Source of the DNA: JBBTWV01 sp038062615
Lineage (GTDB): Bacteria > Patescibacteriota > Gracilibacteria > UBA1369 > UM-FILTER-53-11
NCBI GenBank assembly: GCA_038062615.1
Contig: JBBTWV010000065.1
Coordinates: 1 to 32,692 of the forward strand
DNA: 32,692 nt
Direction: 5' to 3'
Shown: one piece after another, positions 8,102 through 16,291 of the stretch
How positions within the stretch are numbered: the first letter of the stretch is position 1
How the letters are laid out: each line of letters begins with the position of its first letter
Notes under the pieces: model-generated
Database searches by the model: none
What the model saw: only the letters and a program-made list of their open reading frames with translations
Told to the model about the DNA's origin: nothing
Position numbers and translations under genes: made by a program

Positions 8102-9160
8102 ATGTCTACGGCTAAACAAAAAATTGCGCTTATAATTGGAGTCACCGGACAGGATGGTTCTTATCTCGCAGAATTTCTCCTTTCGAAAGGTTATCAAGTC
8201 AATGGGATTATCCGCCGGTCGAGTTCGTTCAATACGGCGAGGATTAATCACATTTATCAAGATCCTCATGAGAAGAATTATCGTTTTAAGCTATGGTATG
8301 GAGATCTCACCGATTTGAACAGCCTCATTCAAGTCCTCACAAAAACAAATCCTGGTGAAATATACAATTTAGGCGCGCAGAGTCATGTGAGAGTCAGCTT
8401 CGATATTCCCGAATATACGGCATCTGTGGACGCCCTAGGAACACTCCGATTACTGGAATCAATAAGATTACTCAACCCCAAGACGAAATTTTACCAAGGG
8501 TCATCCAGTGAGATGTATGGCGACTCTCCTTCGCCACAAAACGAAAAAACTAAATTTTCTCCACGTAGTCCTTACGCAATTTCAAAAGTATTCGCCCACC
8601 ACACCACTGTTAACTACCGAGAAGCCTATAATATCTTTGCGTGTTCGGGCATTTTGTTCAATCATGAATCTCCTCGACGTGGAGAAACTTTCGTTACGAG
8701 AAAAATCACACAGGGCATCGCTAGAATACTAGCAAAGAAACAAGAAAAAATTTATCTGGGAAATCTTGATGCAGAACGCGACTGGGGTTATGCACCAGAG
8801 TATGTAACAGCCATGTGGATGATGCTCCAAAATCCTACCCCCGATGATTACGTAGTTGCCACGGGAGAGAGCCACTCCGTAAAAGAATTCCTTCAAGAAG
8901 CTTTTTCTCTGGTCAATCTCAATTGGCATGAATATGTCGAAATTGATCAACGATACTTCCGTCCTACCGAAGTTGAAAAATTATGCGGGGACACAAAAAA
9001 AATAAGGGAGACACTTGATTGGAAGCCGCAGGTAAATTTTAAAGACCTCGTGAAACTTATGTTGATAGAAGACCTCAACAAAGAGCTTATTGATCCGCAA
9101 AAATATGGCCTCGAAAAGCGACACCCACTAACAGCCACTTTTATTAAAGAAGTTCCATAG
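8102..9160 (+). CDS. gmd: GDP-mannose 4,6-dehydratase
   Basis: 352 residues, the normal length for Gmd. The start (ALIIGVTGQDGSYLAEFLL) with GIIRRSSSFNTARINHIY is diagnostic of this family, followed by the catalytic SSSEMYGD and Y-x3-K in SPYAISK, and the conserved GILFNHESPRRGETFVTRKIT. It converts GDP-D-mannose to GDP-4-dehydro-6-deoxy-D-mannose, using bound NADP, in the cytoplasm. The next gene looks like the matching epimerase/reductase, so the pair probably supplies a GDP-6-deoxyhexose such as GDP-L-fucose. A related GDP-heptose substrate, as used by the Campylobacter homologue DmhA, cannot be excluded. The gene starts 3 bases after the preceding stop. Confidence 0.93.
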   Translation: MSTAKQKIALIIGVTGQDGSYLAEFLLSKGYQVNGIIRRSSSFNTARINHIYQDPHEKNYRFKLWYGDLTDLNSLIQVLTKTNPGEIYNLGAQSHVRVSFDIPEYTASVDALGTLRLLESIRLLNPKTKFYQGSSSEMYGDSPSPQNEKTKFSPRSPYAISKVFAHHTTVNYREAYNIFACSGILFNHESPRRGETFVTRKITQGIARILAKKQEKIYLGNLDAERDWGYAPEYVTAMWMMLQNPTPDDYVVATGESHSVKEFLQEAFSLVNLNWHEYVEIDQRYFRPTEVEKLCGDTKKIRETLDWKPQVNFKDLVKLMLIEDLNKELIDPQKYGLEKRHPLTATFIKEVP

Positions 9161-9166
9161 AAAGTC

Positions 9167-10105
9167 ATGCCCAACCTTATTGGAAAAAAAATAGTCGTTA
9201 CTGGAGGCTCCGGATTCCTCGGCTCGTTCGTAGTCGAAACACTTAAGGCGCGTGGAGTCAAAAATATCTTTGTCCCACGCTCTTCAGAATACGATCTGCG
9301 TAAATGGGAAAACTGCAGAGAAGTTGTAAAAAACAGCGACATCATTATTCATCTCGCGGCTCATTGCGGAGGGATAGGATTGAATCGCGAACATCCGGGC
9401 CAACTATTCTATGATAACGCCATTATGGGTATTCAACTCATGGAAGCGGCACGACTTGAAAATGTGGAAAAATTTGTAACCGTAGGAACAGTATGCTCCT
9501 ATCCCAAAATAATATCAGTTCCCTTCAAAGAAGATGATTTATGGAATGGTTATCCAGAAGAAACGAATGCCCCTTATGGTCTTGCCAAAAAAATGTTGCT
9601 TGTTCAGTCACAAGCATATCGGCAAGAATATGGCTTTAACGGAATTTATCTTCTCCAGGTGAATCTTTACGGTCCACGCGATAATTTCGACCCAGCATCA
9701 TCCCATGTTATCCCTGCTTTAATAAAAAAAATCGCCGATGCTAAAACGCAAAAAAAAACCTCTGTTGACGTGTGGGGGAGCGGTACTGCATCGCGCGAAT
9801 TTTTGTATGTAGAAGATGCCGCGGAAGGAATTGTTGCGGCAACAGAAAAATATGACCGACCAGATCCGGTCAATCTCGGAGCAGGCTTCGAGATAACCAT
9901 TCGGGAACTTACTGATACTATTTGCAGTTTGATGAATTTTAAAGGAGATATAAAGTTGGACGGCACAAAACCAGATGGACAACCGCGGAGAATGCTTGAT
10001 ACTACACGTGCACAAAATGCTTTTGGATTTAAGGCAAAAACAACCTTCGAAGAAGGACTCAAAAAGACCATTGAATGGTACAGAAAATATCATAATGAGC
10101 AATAA
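9167..10105 (+). CDS. fcl: GDP-L-fucose synthase-type epimerase/reductase
   Basis: 312 residues, a short-chain dehydrogenase with the NADP-binding VTGGSGFLGS and LAAHCGGIG. The catalytic cysteine is kept in VGTVCSYP (GSSCIYP in classical Fcl, so the preceding serine pair is changed to Thr-Val), with Y-x3-K in YGLAKK. The segment NLYGPRDNFDPASSHVIPALIKK contains the histidine that acts with this cysteine in the known enzyme. The expected reaction is 3,5-epimerisation and 4-reduction of GDP-4-keto-6-deoxymannose to GDP-L-fucose. Its position right after gmd supports this. The altered residues before the cysteine leave open a different GDP-sugar product. Confidence 0.83.
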   Translation: MPNLIGKKIVVTGGSGFLGSFVVETLKARGVKNIFVPRSSEYDLRKWENCREVVKNSDIIIHLAAHCGGIGLNREHPGQLFYDNAIMGIQLMEAARLENVEKFVTVGTVCSYPKIISVPFKEDDLWNGYPEETNAPYGLAKKMLLVQSQAYRQEYGFNGIYLLQVNLYGPRDNFDPASSHVIPALIKKIADAKTQKKTSVDVWGSGTASREFLYVEDAAEGIVAATEKYDRPDPVNLGAGFEITIRELTDTICSLMNFKGDIKLDGTKPDGQPRRMLDTTRAQNAFGFKAKTTFEEGLKKTIEWYRKYHNEQ

Positions 10106-10111
10106 AAAATT

Positions 10112-11722
10112 ATGAGACGGAATCTCCTCATTTTTTTTCCATATTTCGCCGTTGCTAAATTAATTCCTGCTGACAGCCGTGATGAATGGGAAGTTATTTC
10201 CATAACCGACTTACTTAAAAAAGGCACGATTGGCCTTGTAAGGTTTCTCAGGGAAAAAACATACGATACGGTTGTTGTTGCCCGGCCGGACATATCGAGA
10301 AAAGAAGCAAAGTACTACCTGCTCGGCATCTTATTTATCGCGGCCGCACGCCAAAAGTACCTTATTGGAAATGATCAAAAGAAACATTCCATCTCCTGGA
10401 AAAAGTTTATTTTTATCGACACTCCCGAAATAATTCTTGAAGGAATATTTTCAGTATTTTTTCTCATCCTTAGCTGGATATGGCTCGGATTTTTGTGGGT
10501 CTTTTTCTCACTTACTCAGCACCGGAATTTCAAACAAAAAAATACGAAACATATCGCATATTTTCGTACCGACGACTTTGGTGAGATCGCTGTAGGAGGA
10601 TCTTTTTCCCATGTTGACGGTTTTAGAAAAGGTGCCCAAAATTTTGGGTGGAAGATATTTTTCATCGCACACGCTCGCCCCATCAAGGATACGAATGTTG
10701 CCGCTTTCATTATTCCTTTTCCTCATGACTTCAATACCCCAGAAATTCCTGAGATATATTACGGTTTCCGTCTCCTATGGAAGTCGCTCAAAATTCTCAA
10801 ACGGGAAAAGCCAACATTCATATACCACCGCCATACCGCTTTTCAAGCAACCACCCCTTTGCTCGCTCGCCTACTCGGAATTCCCCTTATACTTGAATAC
10901 AACGGCTCCGAAGCCTGGGTGAAAGAAAAATGGGGCCGACTTTTTATGCGGAACTTATGTTACGCCTTTGAAAAGGTGGCATTTTTAGGGGCGGATAAAA
11001 TCGCTGTTGTATCGGATGTGCTCAAAGACGAACTCATTACACGCGGCATTGCGCAAGAAAAAATCATCGTGAATCCCAACGGAGTAGATCCTCATCTTTT
11101 CCATCCTCAAGTTGATGGCTCTGCCATGCGGAAAAAATACGGACTGGAAAATAAAATAGTAATTGGTTTCATTGGATCTTTTGGTCCATGGCACGGCGTA
11201 GAGGTGTTGGCTCGATCCATAAAACCTATCATTAAAGCTTTTCCCCACATGCACTTCCTCATTATGGGCGACGGCGCATTAAGAAGTTCTGTAGAGACGA
11301 TCATCTCAGTAGACGGCGTAAAAAATGCCGCCACGCTGACGGGAACTATCCCACATGATGAATCGCCACAGTATCTTGCCGCATGCGATATCCTTGCCTC
11401 ACCTCACGTTCCCAATGTAGATGGAACACGCTTTTTTGGCTCGCCCACCAAACTCTTTGAATACATGGCCATGGGCAAAGCCATCGTCGCCTCAAATTTG
11501 GAACAAATTGGAACTGTTTTGGAAGATGAAAAAACGGCTCTCCTAACAAAACCCGGCGACATTCATGATTTTGTAAAAGCGGTAATTCGACTCATACCCG
11601 ATTCTGAATTTCGAAAAAAATTGGGAGAAAACGCTCGCAAAGAGGTTGTGCAAAAATACACCTGGGATCAAAATGCCAAGCGAATCATCCACGCTTATGA
11701 AAATCTTGTGGGCAAGCAATAA
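10112..11722 (+). CDS. Membrane-anchored GT4 family glycosyltransferase with N-terminal extension
   Basis: 536 residues, longer than the usual 350-420 for GT4. Residues 1-105 form an extra soluble segment of unknown function, followed by a strongly hydrophobic helix at about 110-134 (IFSVFFLILSWIWLGFLWVFF). The GT-B fold then starts near residue 147. GT4 hallmarks are visible: LILEYNGSEAWVKEKWG, IIVNPNGVDPHLFHP, IGFIGSFGPWHGVEVLARS, and the E-x7-E-type sugar-nucleotide site around SPTKLFEYMAMGKAIVASN. It probably acts at the inner membrane face on a lipid-linked acceptor. The substrate is not identifiable. It starts 6 bases after the previous stop. Confidence 0.83.
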   Translation: MRRNLLIFFPYFAVAKLIPADSRDEWEVISITDLLKKGTIGLVRFLREKTYDTVVVARPDISRKEAKYYLLGILFIAAARQKYLIGNDQKKHSISWKKFIFIDTPEIILEGIFSVFFLILSWIWLGFLWVFFSLTQHRNFKQKNTKHIAYFRTDDFGEIAVGGSFSHVDGFRKGAQNFGWKIFFIAHARPIKDTNVAAFIIPFPHDFNTPEIPEIYYGFRLLWKSLKILKREKPTFIYHRHTAFQATTPLLARLLGIPLILEYNGSEAWVKEKWGRLFMRNLCYAFEKVAFLGADKIAVVSDVLKDELITRGIAQEKIIVNPNGVDPHLFHPQVDGSAMRKKYGLENKIVIGFIGSFGPWHGVEVLARSIKPIIKAFPHMHFLIMGDGALRSSVETIISVDGVKNAATLTGTIPHDESPQYLAACDILASPHVPNVDGTRFFGSPTKLFEYMAMGKAIVASNLEQIGTVLEDEKTALLTKPGDIHDFVKAVIRLIPDSEFRKKLGENARKEVVQKYTWDQNAKRIIHAYENLVGKQ

Positions 11723-11737
11723 ATAACTCTTATTTTT

Positions 11738-12103
11738 ATGCCGCCGTTCATCTATCTCGTTGGAACCATTCTGTTCACCGTCATAGCCCAAATTATTATG
11801 AAATGGGCCGTGCCAAGTTTTGGTCCTCTTCCCGAATCTGCCAGTAAACTCCTGCCCTTCTTTTTCCGACTCATCACCAATATTTATTTCGTGTCGGCGC
11901 TTTTTTCCGCACTCCTCGGTTCATTTTGCTGGGTTTTTGCCCTCAATAAATACGCCCTCAGTTTTGGATACCCTTTCATGAGCCTAAGCTTTGTGCTGGT
12001 TTTTTTGGCATCCCATTTCATTTTTGGAGAAAGTATTTCAATGCTCCGGTGGGTAGGTATGGGCACCGTGATCCTAGGAGTATTCCTCATCTCCAGGAGC
12101 TAA
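11738..12103 (+). CDS. Small four-helix DMT/SMR-EamA-type transporter (ArnE-like)
   Basis: 121 residues with four predicted membrane helices (about 4-25, 40-66, 70-92 and 97-118). The first helix has the SMR-like pattern TVIAQIIMKWAVPSFG; the third contains WVFALNKYALSFGYPFMSLSFVLVF, close to ArnE/ArnF half-transporters. Such small proteins often dimerise and flip undecaprenyl-phosphate-linked monosaccharides. A polyprenyl-phosphate glycosyltransferase (13233) and two ArnT-like transferases (14983, 19377) lie nearby, which fits that role. A drug efflux or generic metabolite role is the alternative. It is the last gene before the internal promoter at 12164-12172. Confidence 0.75.
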   Translation: MPPFIYLVGTILFTVIAQIIMKWAVPSFGPLPESASKLLPFFFRLITNIYFVSALFSALLGSFCWVFALNKYALSFGYPFMSLSFVLVFLASHFIFGESISMLRWVGMGTVILGVFLISRS

Positions 12104-12143
12104 GGAACCTCTGAAAAAGCCCTCGCCTATTGGCAGACAACCA

Positions 12144-12168
12144 TAGCAGAGAGATCATTCCTCTGCTA
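12144..12168. promoter_or_regulatory. Perfect 8-bp inverted repeat with 9-base spacer at a promoter
   Basis: TAGCAGAG (12144-12151) and CTCTGCTA (12161-12168) are exact reverse complements separated by nine bases, and the right arm runs into the -10 hexamer at 12167-12172. No T-tract follows, so it is not a standard terminator. It may be an operator for a dimeric regulator, or a 5' structural element if transcription starts further upstream. Confidence 0.45.
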
Positions 12169-12172
12169 CAAT
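12164..12172 (+). promoter_or_regulatory. Extended -10 promoter (TGC-TACAAT) for the second half of the locus
   Basis: TGC followed by TACAAT is a good extended -10 element. No convincing -35 lies 16-18 bases upstream; TTGGCA at 12130-12135 is 31 bases away. Transcription would start near 12179, two or three bases before the ATG at 12182, predicting a leaderless or nearly leaderless mRNA. It lies in one of the few real intergenic gaps (78 bases) of the cluster. Confidence 0.45.
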
Positions 12173-12181
12173 GCGCCATGC

Positions 12182-13102
12182 ATGTCAAATCACTATTTGA
12201 TTACTGGCGGAGCCGGATTCATCGGTTCTCACCTCGCGCGAGCCATCCTGGCAAAGGGAGATCTTGTGACGATTTTTGATAATTTCAGCACGGGTCAAAA
12301 AAAGCGCATTCCACAAGAAGCCAAACTCATTGAAGCAAGTGTTACGGATAGTAAAGCACTCAGCACCGCCGTTAAAAAAATGAACGGCATCTTTCATCTT
12401 GCGGCACTTCCCAGCGTCCAAATGTCCATTGAGAAACCGAAAGAAACTCACGCCGTAAATGTAGATGGTACCCTCAATGTGTTCTTGGCAGCCAAAGATG
12501 CTGGGATACAACGCGTCGTCTATGCTTCTTCCTCGGCTATTTACGGCAATCAGTCCGCGTTACCGCTGAAAGAATCTATAACTCCAGCGCCGCTGAGTCC
12601 CTACGGTTTACATAAATTGATGGGGGAACAATATGCGGAGCTCTTCCAAGGTCTCTGGGGAATGGAAACGGCATCTCTTCGATTTTTTAACGTCTACGGC
12701 CCAGGCATGAATTTAGAGGGATCCTACTCCACCGTTATTGGAATTTTCTTAAAACAACTGGCGCAAAAAAAACCGCTCACCATTACCGGAGACGGCAAGC
12801 AAACCCGTGATTTTGTGTATATTGATGATGTGGTTGAGGCCAATATCCTCGCCATGAATACAAGAAAACTTGAAAAAATGCCGGTCATGAATATTGGCAG
12901 CGGAAAAAGTTATAGCGTGAATGATATCGCACAGATTTTGGGAGGGGAAACCACTCATATCGCACCTCGCGTGGAGCCACACGATACCCTTGCCGACATT
13001 CGGCTCGCCCAAAAAGAGCTTGGCTGGAAGCCAAAAATAAAATTTGAAGATGGCCTTCATGCCACGCTCAGTTGGTTTAAAAGCACCGTGGAAGTGCCCT
13101 AG
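12182..13102 (+). CDS. NAD-dependent nucleotide-sugar epimerase (UDP-glucose/UDP-GlcNAc 4-epimerase-like)
   Basis: 306 residues, an extended short-chain dehydrogenase. The N-terminus has the NAD-binding YLITGGAGFIGSHLA and VTIFDNFSTG, typical of UDP-hexose 4-epimerases. The catalytic SSSAIYGNQ and Y-x3-K (SPYGLHKLMGEQ) are intact, and the C-half has LRFFNVYGPG and TGDGKQTRDFVYIDDV. It probably interconverts UDP-glucose/galactose or the N-acetyl forms to supply the glycosyltransferases here. Substrate class cannot be settled by eye; WbpP/Gne-type and GalE-type enzymes share all these motifs. It is the first gene behind the predicted promoter at 12164-12172 and follows a 78-base gap. Confidence 0.85.
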   Translation: MSNHYLITGGAGFIGSHLARAILAKGDLVTIFDNFSTGQKKRIPQEAKLIEASVTDSKALSTAVKKMNGIFHLAALPSVQMSIEKPKETHAVNVDGTLNVFLAAKDAGIQRVVYASSSAIYGNQSALPLKESITPAPLSPYGLHKLMGEQYAELFQGLWGMETASLRFFNVYGPGMNLEGSYSTVIGIFLKQLAQKKPLTITGDGKQTRDFVYIDDVVEANILAMNTRKLEKMPVMNIGSGKSYSVNDIAQILGGETTHIAPRVEPHDTLADIRLAQKELGWKPKIKFEDGLHATLSWFKSTVEVP

Positions 13103-13118
13103 ATTTTTTACCATTTTT

Positions 13119-13217
13119 ATGGAATCGCCCGAGTTAAGCATCGTTATTCCCGTTTATCGGTCTTTCCCGTTTATTTCCTGTTGGTCGCGGTCACGCTATA
13201 CTGGGCAGGACTCCTAG
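13119..13217 (+). pseudogene. Remnant of a GT2 glycosyltransferase start
   Basis: A 32-codon frame beginning ATG GAA TCG encodes MESPELSIVIPVYRS, the standard first beta strand of a GT2 glycosyltransferase, then loses similarity and stops at 13215-13217. The intact GT2 gene begins 16 bases later with MHLSVVSPVYQG. Three copies of TCCCGTTTAT (13148, 13165, 13253) mark the stretch, suggesting slippage or a deleted duplicate. It could also be chance coding in a 5' leader. Confidence 0.45.
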
Positions 13218-13232
13218 CCATTAAAGCTTTTT

Positions 13233-14165
13233 ATGCATCTCAGCGTGGTAAGTCCCGTTTATCAGGGTGAAAAAACCGTTACCGAGCTCATGCGGAGACT
13301 CGTTTCGGCCATTTCTCCTCTCACCCAAGATTTTGAAATTATTTTGGTGGATGACGGCAGTAAGGATCATTCCTGGAAAATTATTCAGGATTTGGCGCAA
13401 CAAGAATCACGAATAAAAGCGCTTCAATTCAGCCGCAATTTTGGCCAACACCATGCCCTTACCGCCGGGCTGGATATTTGCCAAGGCGACTGGGTGGTGA
13501 TGATGGACTGCGATTTGCAGGATCGTCCTGAGGAAGTTCCACGGCTCTACGCCAAAGCAAAGGAAGGATTTGATGTCGTGGTAGCGCGACGCGGAAAAAG
13601 AAAAGACGGTCTGCTTAAAAAATTCTGCAACTGGGCATTTTATAAAATTTTCAATTTTTTGACCGGCATGCAGTACGATCCGCAAGTTGGCGGTTTTCGC
13701 ATCATGTCCAAAAAAGTGGTGATAGCCCTGCGTACCATGCGCGAACAGCACCGATTCATCAACGGCCTCATCCACTGGATGGGATTTCGCACGGCAAGCG
13801 TGGACACCGAACATGCGGCGCGTTTAGATGGTAAAAGCACCTACACCTTTATAAAACTTCTTAAGTTCTCGCTGGAAATCATCACTTCATACTCCGAAAA
13901 GCCCTTGAAAATTTCAGCGCTAATAGGATTCATCATCGCGCTTTTAGCCTTTGCTTTTGGCGTCGCAATTTTTATAAAAGCGTTTTTCTACGGCACGCCG
14001 GTTTCCGGTTGGAGCAGCCTTATTATCTCTCTCTATTTTTTAAGCGGCGTCATGATGATGGTGCTTGGCGTACTCGGAATTTATCTTGGAAAAGTTCTTT
14101 CGGAGGTTAAAAATCGACCTCTCTATGTCATCTCCCACGCTATTGGCGTTGATACTTCCAAATGA
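13233..14165 (+). CDS. Polyprenyl-phosphate glycosyltransferase, GT2 (ArnC/GtrB/DPM1-like) with two C-terminal membrane helices
   Basis: 310 residues. The GT-A fold starts with LSVVSPVYQGEKTV, with nucleotide-binding ILVDDGSKDHSW and the metal site MMDCDLQDRPEEVPRL, the signature of dolichyl/undecaprenyl-phosphate sugar transferases. QVGGFRIMSKK and RFINGLIHWMGF follow, as in GtrB. Two helices lie at about 228-250 and 258-290, matching the GtrB/ArnC topology. It should move a sugar from a nucleotide donor to undecaprenyl phosphate on the cytoplasmic side. The small flippase at 11738 and the ArnT-like transferases at 14983 and 19377 could then flip and use that lipid-linked sugar, as in Gtr or Arn systems. 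It overlaps the next gene by ATGA. Confidence 0.88.
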   Translation: MHLSVVSPVYQGEKTVTELMRRLVSAISPLTQDFEIILVDDGSKDHSWKIIQDLAQQESRIKALQFSRNFGQHHALTAGLDICQGDWVVMMDCDLQDRPEEVPRLYAKAKEGFDVVVARRGKRKDGLLKKFCNWAFYKIFNFLTGMQYDPQVGGFRIMSKKVVIALRTMREQHRFINGLIHWMGFRTASVDTEHAARLDGKSTYTFIKLLKFSLEIITSYSEKPLKISALIGFIIALLAFAFGVAIFIKAFFYGTPVSGWSSLIISLYFLSGVMMMVLGVLGIYLGKVLSEVKNRPLYVISHAIGVDTSK

Positions 14166-14986
14166 GCACTGAGCCAAAAGTCATAAACGGGATTCCATGC
14201 TACGCTCCGGAATTAGCGCACGAAAATAAAGACTATCCGGCCGATCATTTTGAACAGCTTTTTAAGTTAGAAGCCAAACACTTCTGGTTTCGATCACGCA
14301 ACAAGATTATTCAAAAACTGTTAACAAAATTCCTGCCACCTCATAAAACCTCCAAAATATTAGAAGTCGGTTGCGGAACAGGCTATGTATTAAGCGGACT
14401 TTCAAAATTCCCCAATTACCGACTGACAGGTGCGGATTTACACATTAAAGGCCTTATTTTCGCCAAAAAGCGGCTTCCTCAAACACCGTTTGTTCAGGTG
14501 GATTTTCGCCGTCTCCCCTTTTATCATGAGTTTGATGCCGTTGGCGCATTTGATGTTTTGGAACATATTGAAGAAGATGAGGAAGCCATAAAAAGCGCTC
14601 ACCAAGCACTCAAGCCACACGGTTTCTTCATGATTACCGTTCCGCAGCATCGCTGGCTTTGGAGCCAGCAGGATGAGGCGGCCTACCATAAACGCCGGTA
14701 TACACGCCGTGAACTTTGCGAAAAGCTTAAAAAAAACGGTTTTACGATACGCTTTTCTAGTTCGTTTGTTTGCTTTCTTCTCCCCCTCATGCTCATTTCA
14801 AGGCTTCGTCAAAAAAAAATATCCGCCGGCCACAAAGAAAGAGAATACAATTATGATGAACTCCGCATCTCACGTTTTATAAATGTAATACTGAGATGCG
14901 TTATGCGCATGGACGAATGGTTCATACAGCATGGTATTTCACTCCCTTTTGGTGGTTCAATTATTATTGTTTCACAAAAAAAATGA
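14162..14986 (+). CDS. Class I SAM-dependent methyltransferase (Methyltransf_23-like)
   Basis: 274 residues. The N-terminal segment DHFEQLFKLEAKHFWFRSRNKII is common in methyltransferases of surface-glycan loci. Motif I is ILEVGCGTGYVLSGL, followed by the acidic residue in LTGADLH and AVGAFDVLEHIEEDE, then the late motif MITVPQHRWLWSQQDEAAYHKRRYT. A short hydrophobic stretch near residues 198-212 suggests membrane association. It probably methylates a lipid-linked sugar or acts on the polyprenyl-linked intermediate made by the upstream GT2 enzyme; the acceptor is unknown. Both ends overlap the neighbours by ATGA. Confidence 0.82.
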   Translation: MSTEPKVINGIPCYAPELAHENKDYPADHFEQLFKLEAKHFWFRSRNKIIQKLLTKFLPPHKTSKILEVGCGTGYVLSGLSKFPNYRLTGADLHIKGLIFAKKRLPQTPFVQVDFRRLPFYHEFDAVGAFDVLEHIEEDEEAIKSAHQALKPHGFFMITVPQHRWLWSQQDEAAYHKRRYTRRELCEKLKKNGFTIRFSSSFVCFLLPLMLISRLRQKKISAGHKEREYNYDELRISRFINVILRCVMRMDEWFIQHGISLPFGGSIIIVSQKK

Positions 14987-16291
14987 AAACAATATTTCGA
15001 AAAACTAGCGTCTGGATTTGGATCGCCTTCGTATGCGCTCTCTTGCTGCGTATACTCATTCTTTCACAAACCCATCATGATCTATACTACACCGGGATTG
15101 CTTCTGATAGCGGCAATAAGGCTCTAAATTTATCCATGGGCTACGGGCTTGCCTCCGGCGGCGCAATAACGCCACATCCAGAGGAGGGAAAGCGCCTTGT
15201 AGATCCCGTGGAACACAAAAATTCAATCACCCCCAACAGTTATTTTTATTCTGCTCATGAAGTTCCTGGCTATGCCATTATGCTAGCCGCAAGCTGGAAA
15301 ATTTTTGGCCAGGAACGTTATATCTATCTCCAAATTCTGCAGATTATTTTGGATTCGCTCATGGTCTTTTTTATTTTTTGGATTGGGAAAAAGCTCATAC
15401 ATCCAAGCGCCGGCCTCATTGCCGCTTTTCTTTTTGCATTTTTCATCCCTGAAGCACGCTCCGCCGCCGCTCCTCTTCGTGACGTTTGGCCTGTTTTTAC
15501 GACCGTCTTGGTTTTAGCGATTCTCGTCAAAACTCAGTACCTCAAGTCATTTAAAAAACGTCTTCTATGGTATGCCATAACTGGCGCAATTTTGGGGATA
15601 GGCATTCTTATTCATCCTATTATCCAATATCTCAACATTTTTTTGGCCCTAGCACTGCTGACATATCAAAAAAAGAAGGAAGCATTGATTTTTTTTGGTA
15701 TCACAACCATCATGATCTACCTCATTCTTTCACCGTGGATCCTGCGAAATTATCAACTTTTCCACAAGTTTATCCCGACTCGTGATGCCGTATGGCAAGG
15801 TGTTTGGGAAGGTTGGGGGGAATTTCCAGACAATCCCATGGGAGCCATCTTCAGCGATAGAGAAACCTACTACCAAGTAACAGATGAATATGGTCCTCTT
15901 AATTTACGGCACACCAGCCTATAATGACGCGCTGAAGCAAAAATCATTAAAGGCGATTAAAAAATATCCTGGCTGGGTAATCGGAGCAACGCTAAGGAGA
16001 ATTCCAAAATTCTTTTTCACTCAGTACCATTATCCTCCAACCGGCATGGCATCTTGGATCATCATGTTTATGAATCGCTATGCCATAACTATTTTACTTA
16101 TATTCGCGCTCATCGGGGGATGGGTGCAAAGAAATCATCTTCGTAAACTAAGCATACTTCTCGTTGTTCCTCTCTATTTTTGCGCCGTTCTTATACTTCT
16201 TCATGTAGAAGCAAGGTATGTACTTCCGGCGTTCATACCGTACTTTCTGTTGGTCGGCGGTATGATTCCTAGGCAATATGGCAGAACCTAA
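14983..16291 (+). pseudogene. ArnT/PMT-like membrane glycosyltransferase, frameshifted
   Basis: The first frame runs from ATG 14983 (ATGA overlap) and stops at 15924; the protein continues one frame over, to 16291. The paralogue at 19377 covers both parts in one frame. Shared landmarks are HEVPGYAIMLAASWKIFGQERYIYLQ, SPWILRNYQLFHKFIPT and EGWGEFPDNPMGAIFSD in part one, and KAIKKYP, RRIPKFFF and LLHVEARYVLP in part two. Removing one base near 15901 gives GPLIYGTPAYND and restores the match. The family (GT39/GT83, PMT_2) moves sugar from a polyprenyl-phosphate donor to a periplasmic or extracellular acceptor and has 10-13 membrane helices. No slippery homopolymer is obvious, so a real mutation or a sequencing error is likelier than programmed frameshifting. 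Confidence 0.8.

Noticed and set aside
13081..13116. Terminator after the epimerase gene (T-rich AGATTTTTTACC)
   Set aside because: Only a 4-bp GCAC/GTGC stem precedes the T-run, too weak for an intrinsic terminator.
13119..14165. GT2 gene starting at 13119 with a frameshift into the 13233 frame
   Set aside because: Both starts encode the same first beta strand (IPVYR and SPVYQG), so they are duplicates rather than successive parts of one protein.
15884..15924. Programmed frameshift in the ArnT-like gene
   Set aside because: No slippery homopolymer, internal Shine-Dalgarno-like sequence or downstream stem was evident around 15901; mutation or sequencing error is simpler.
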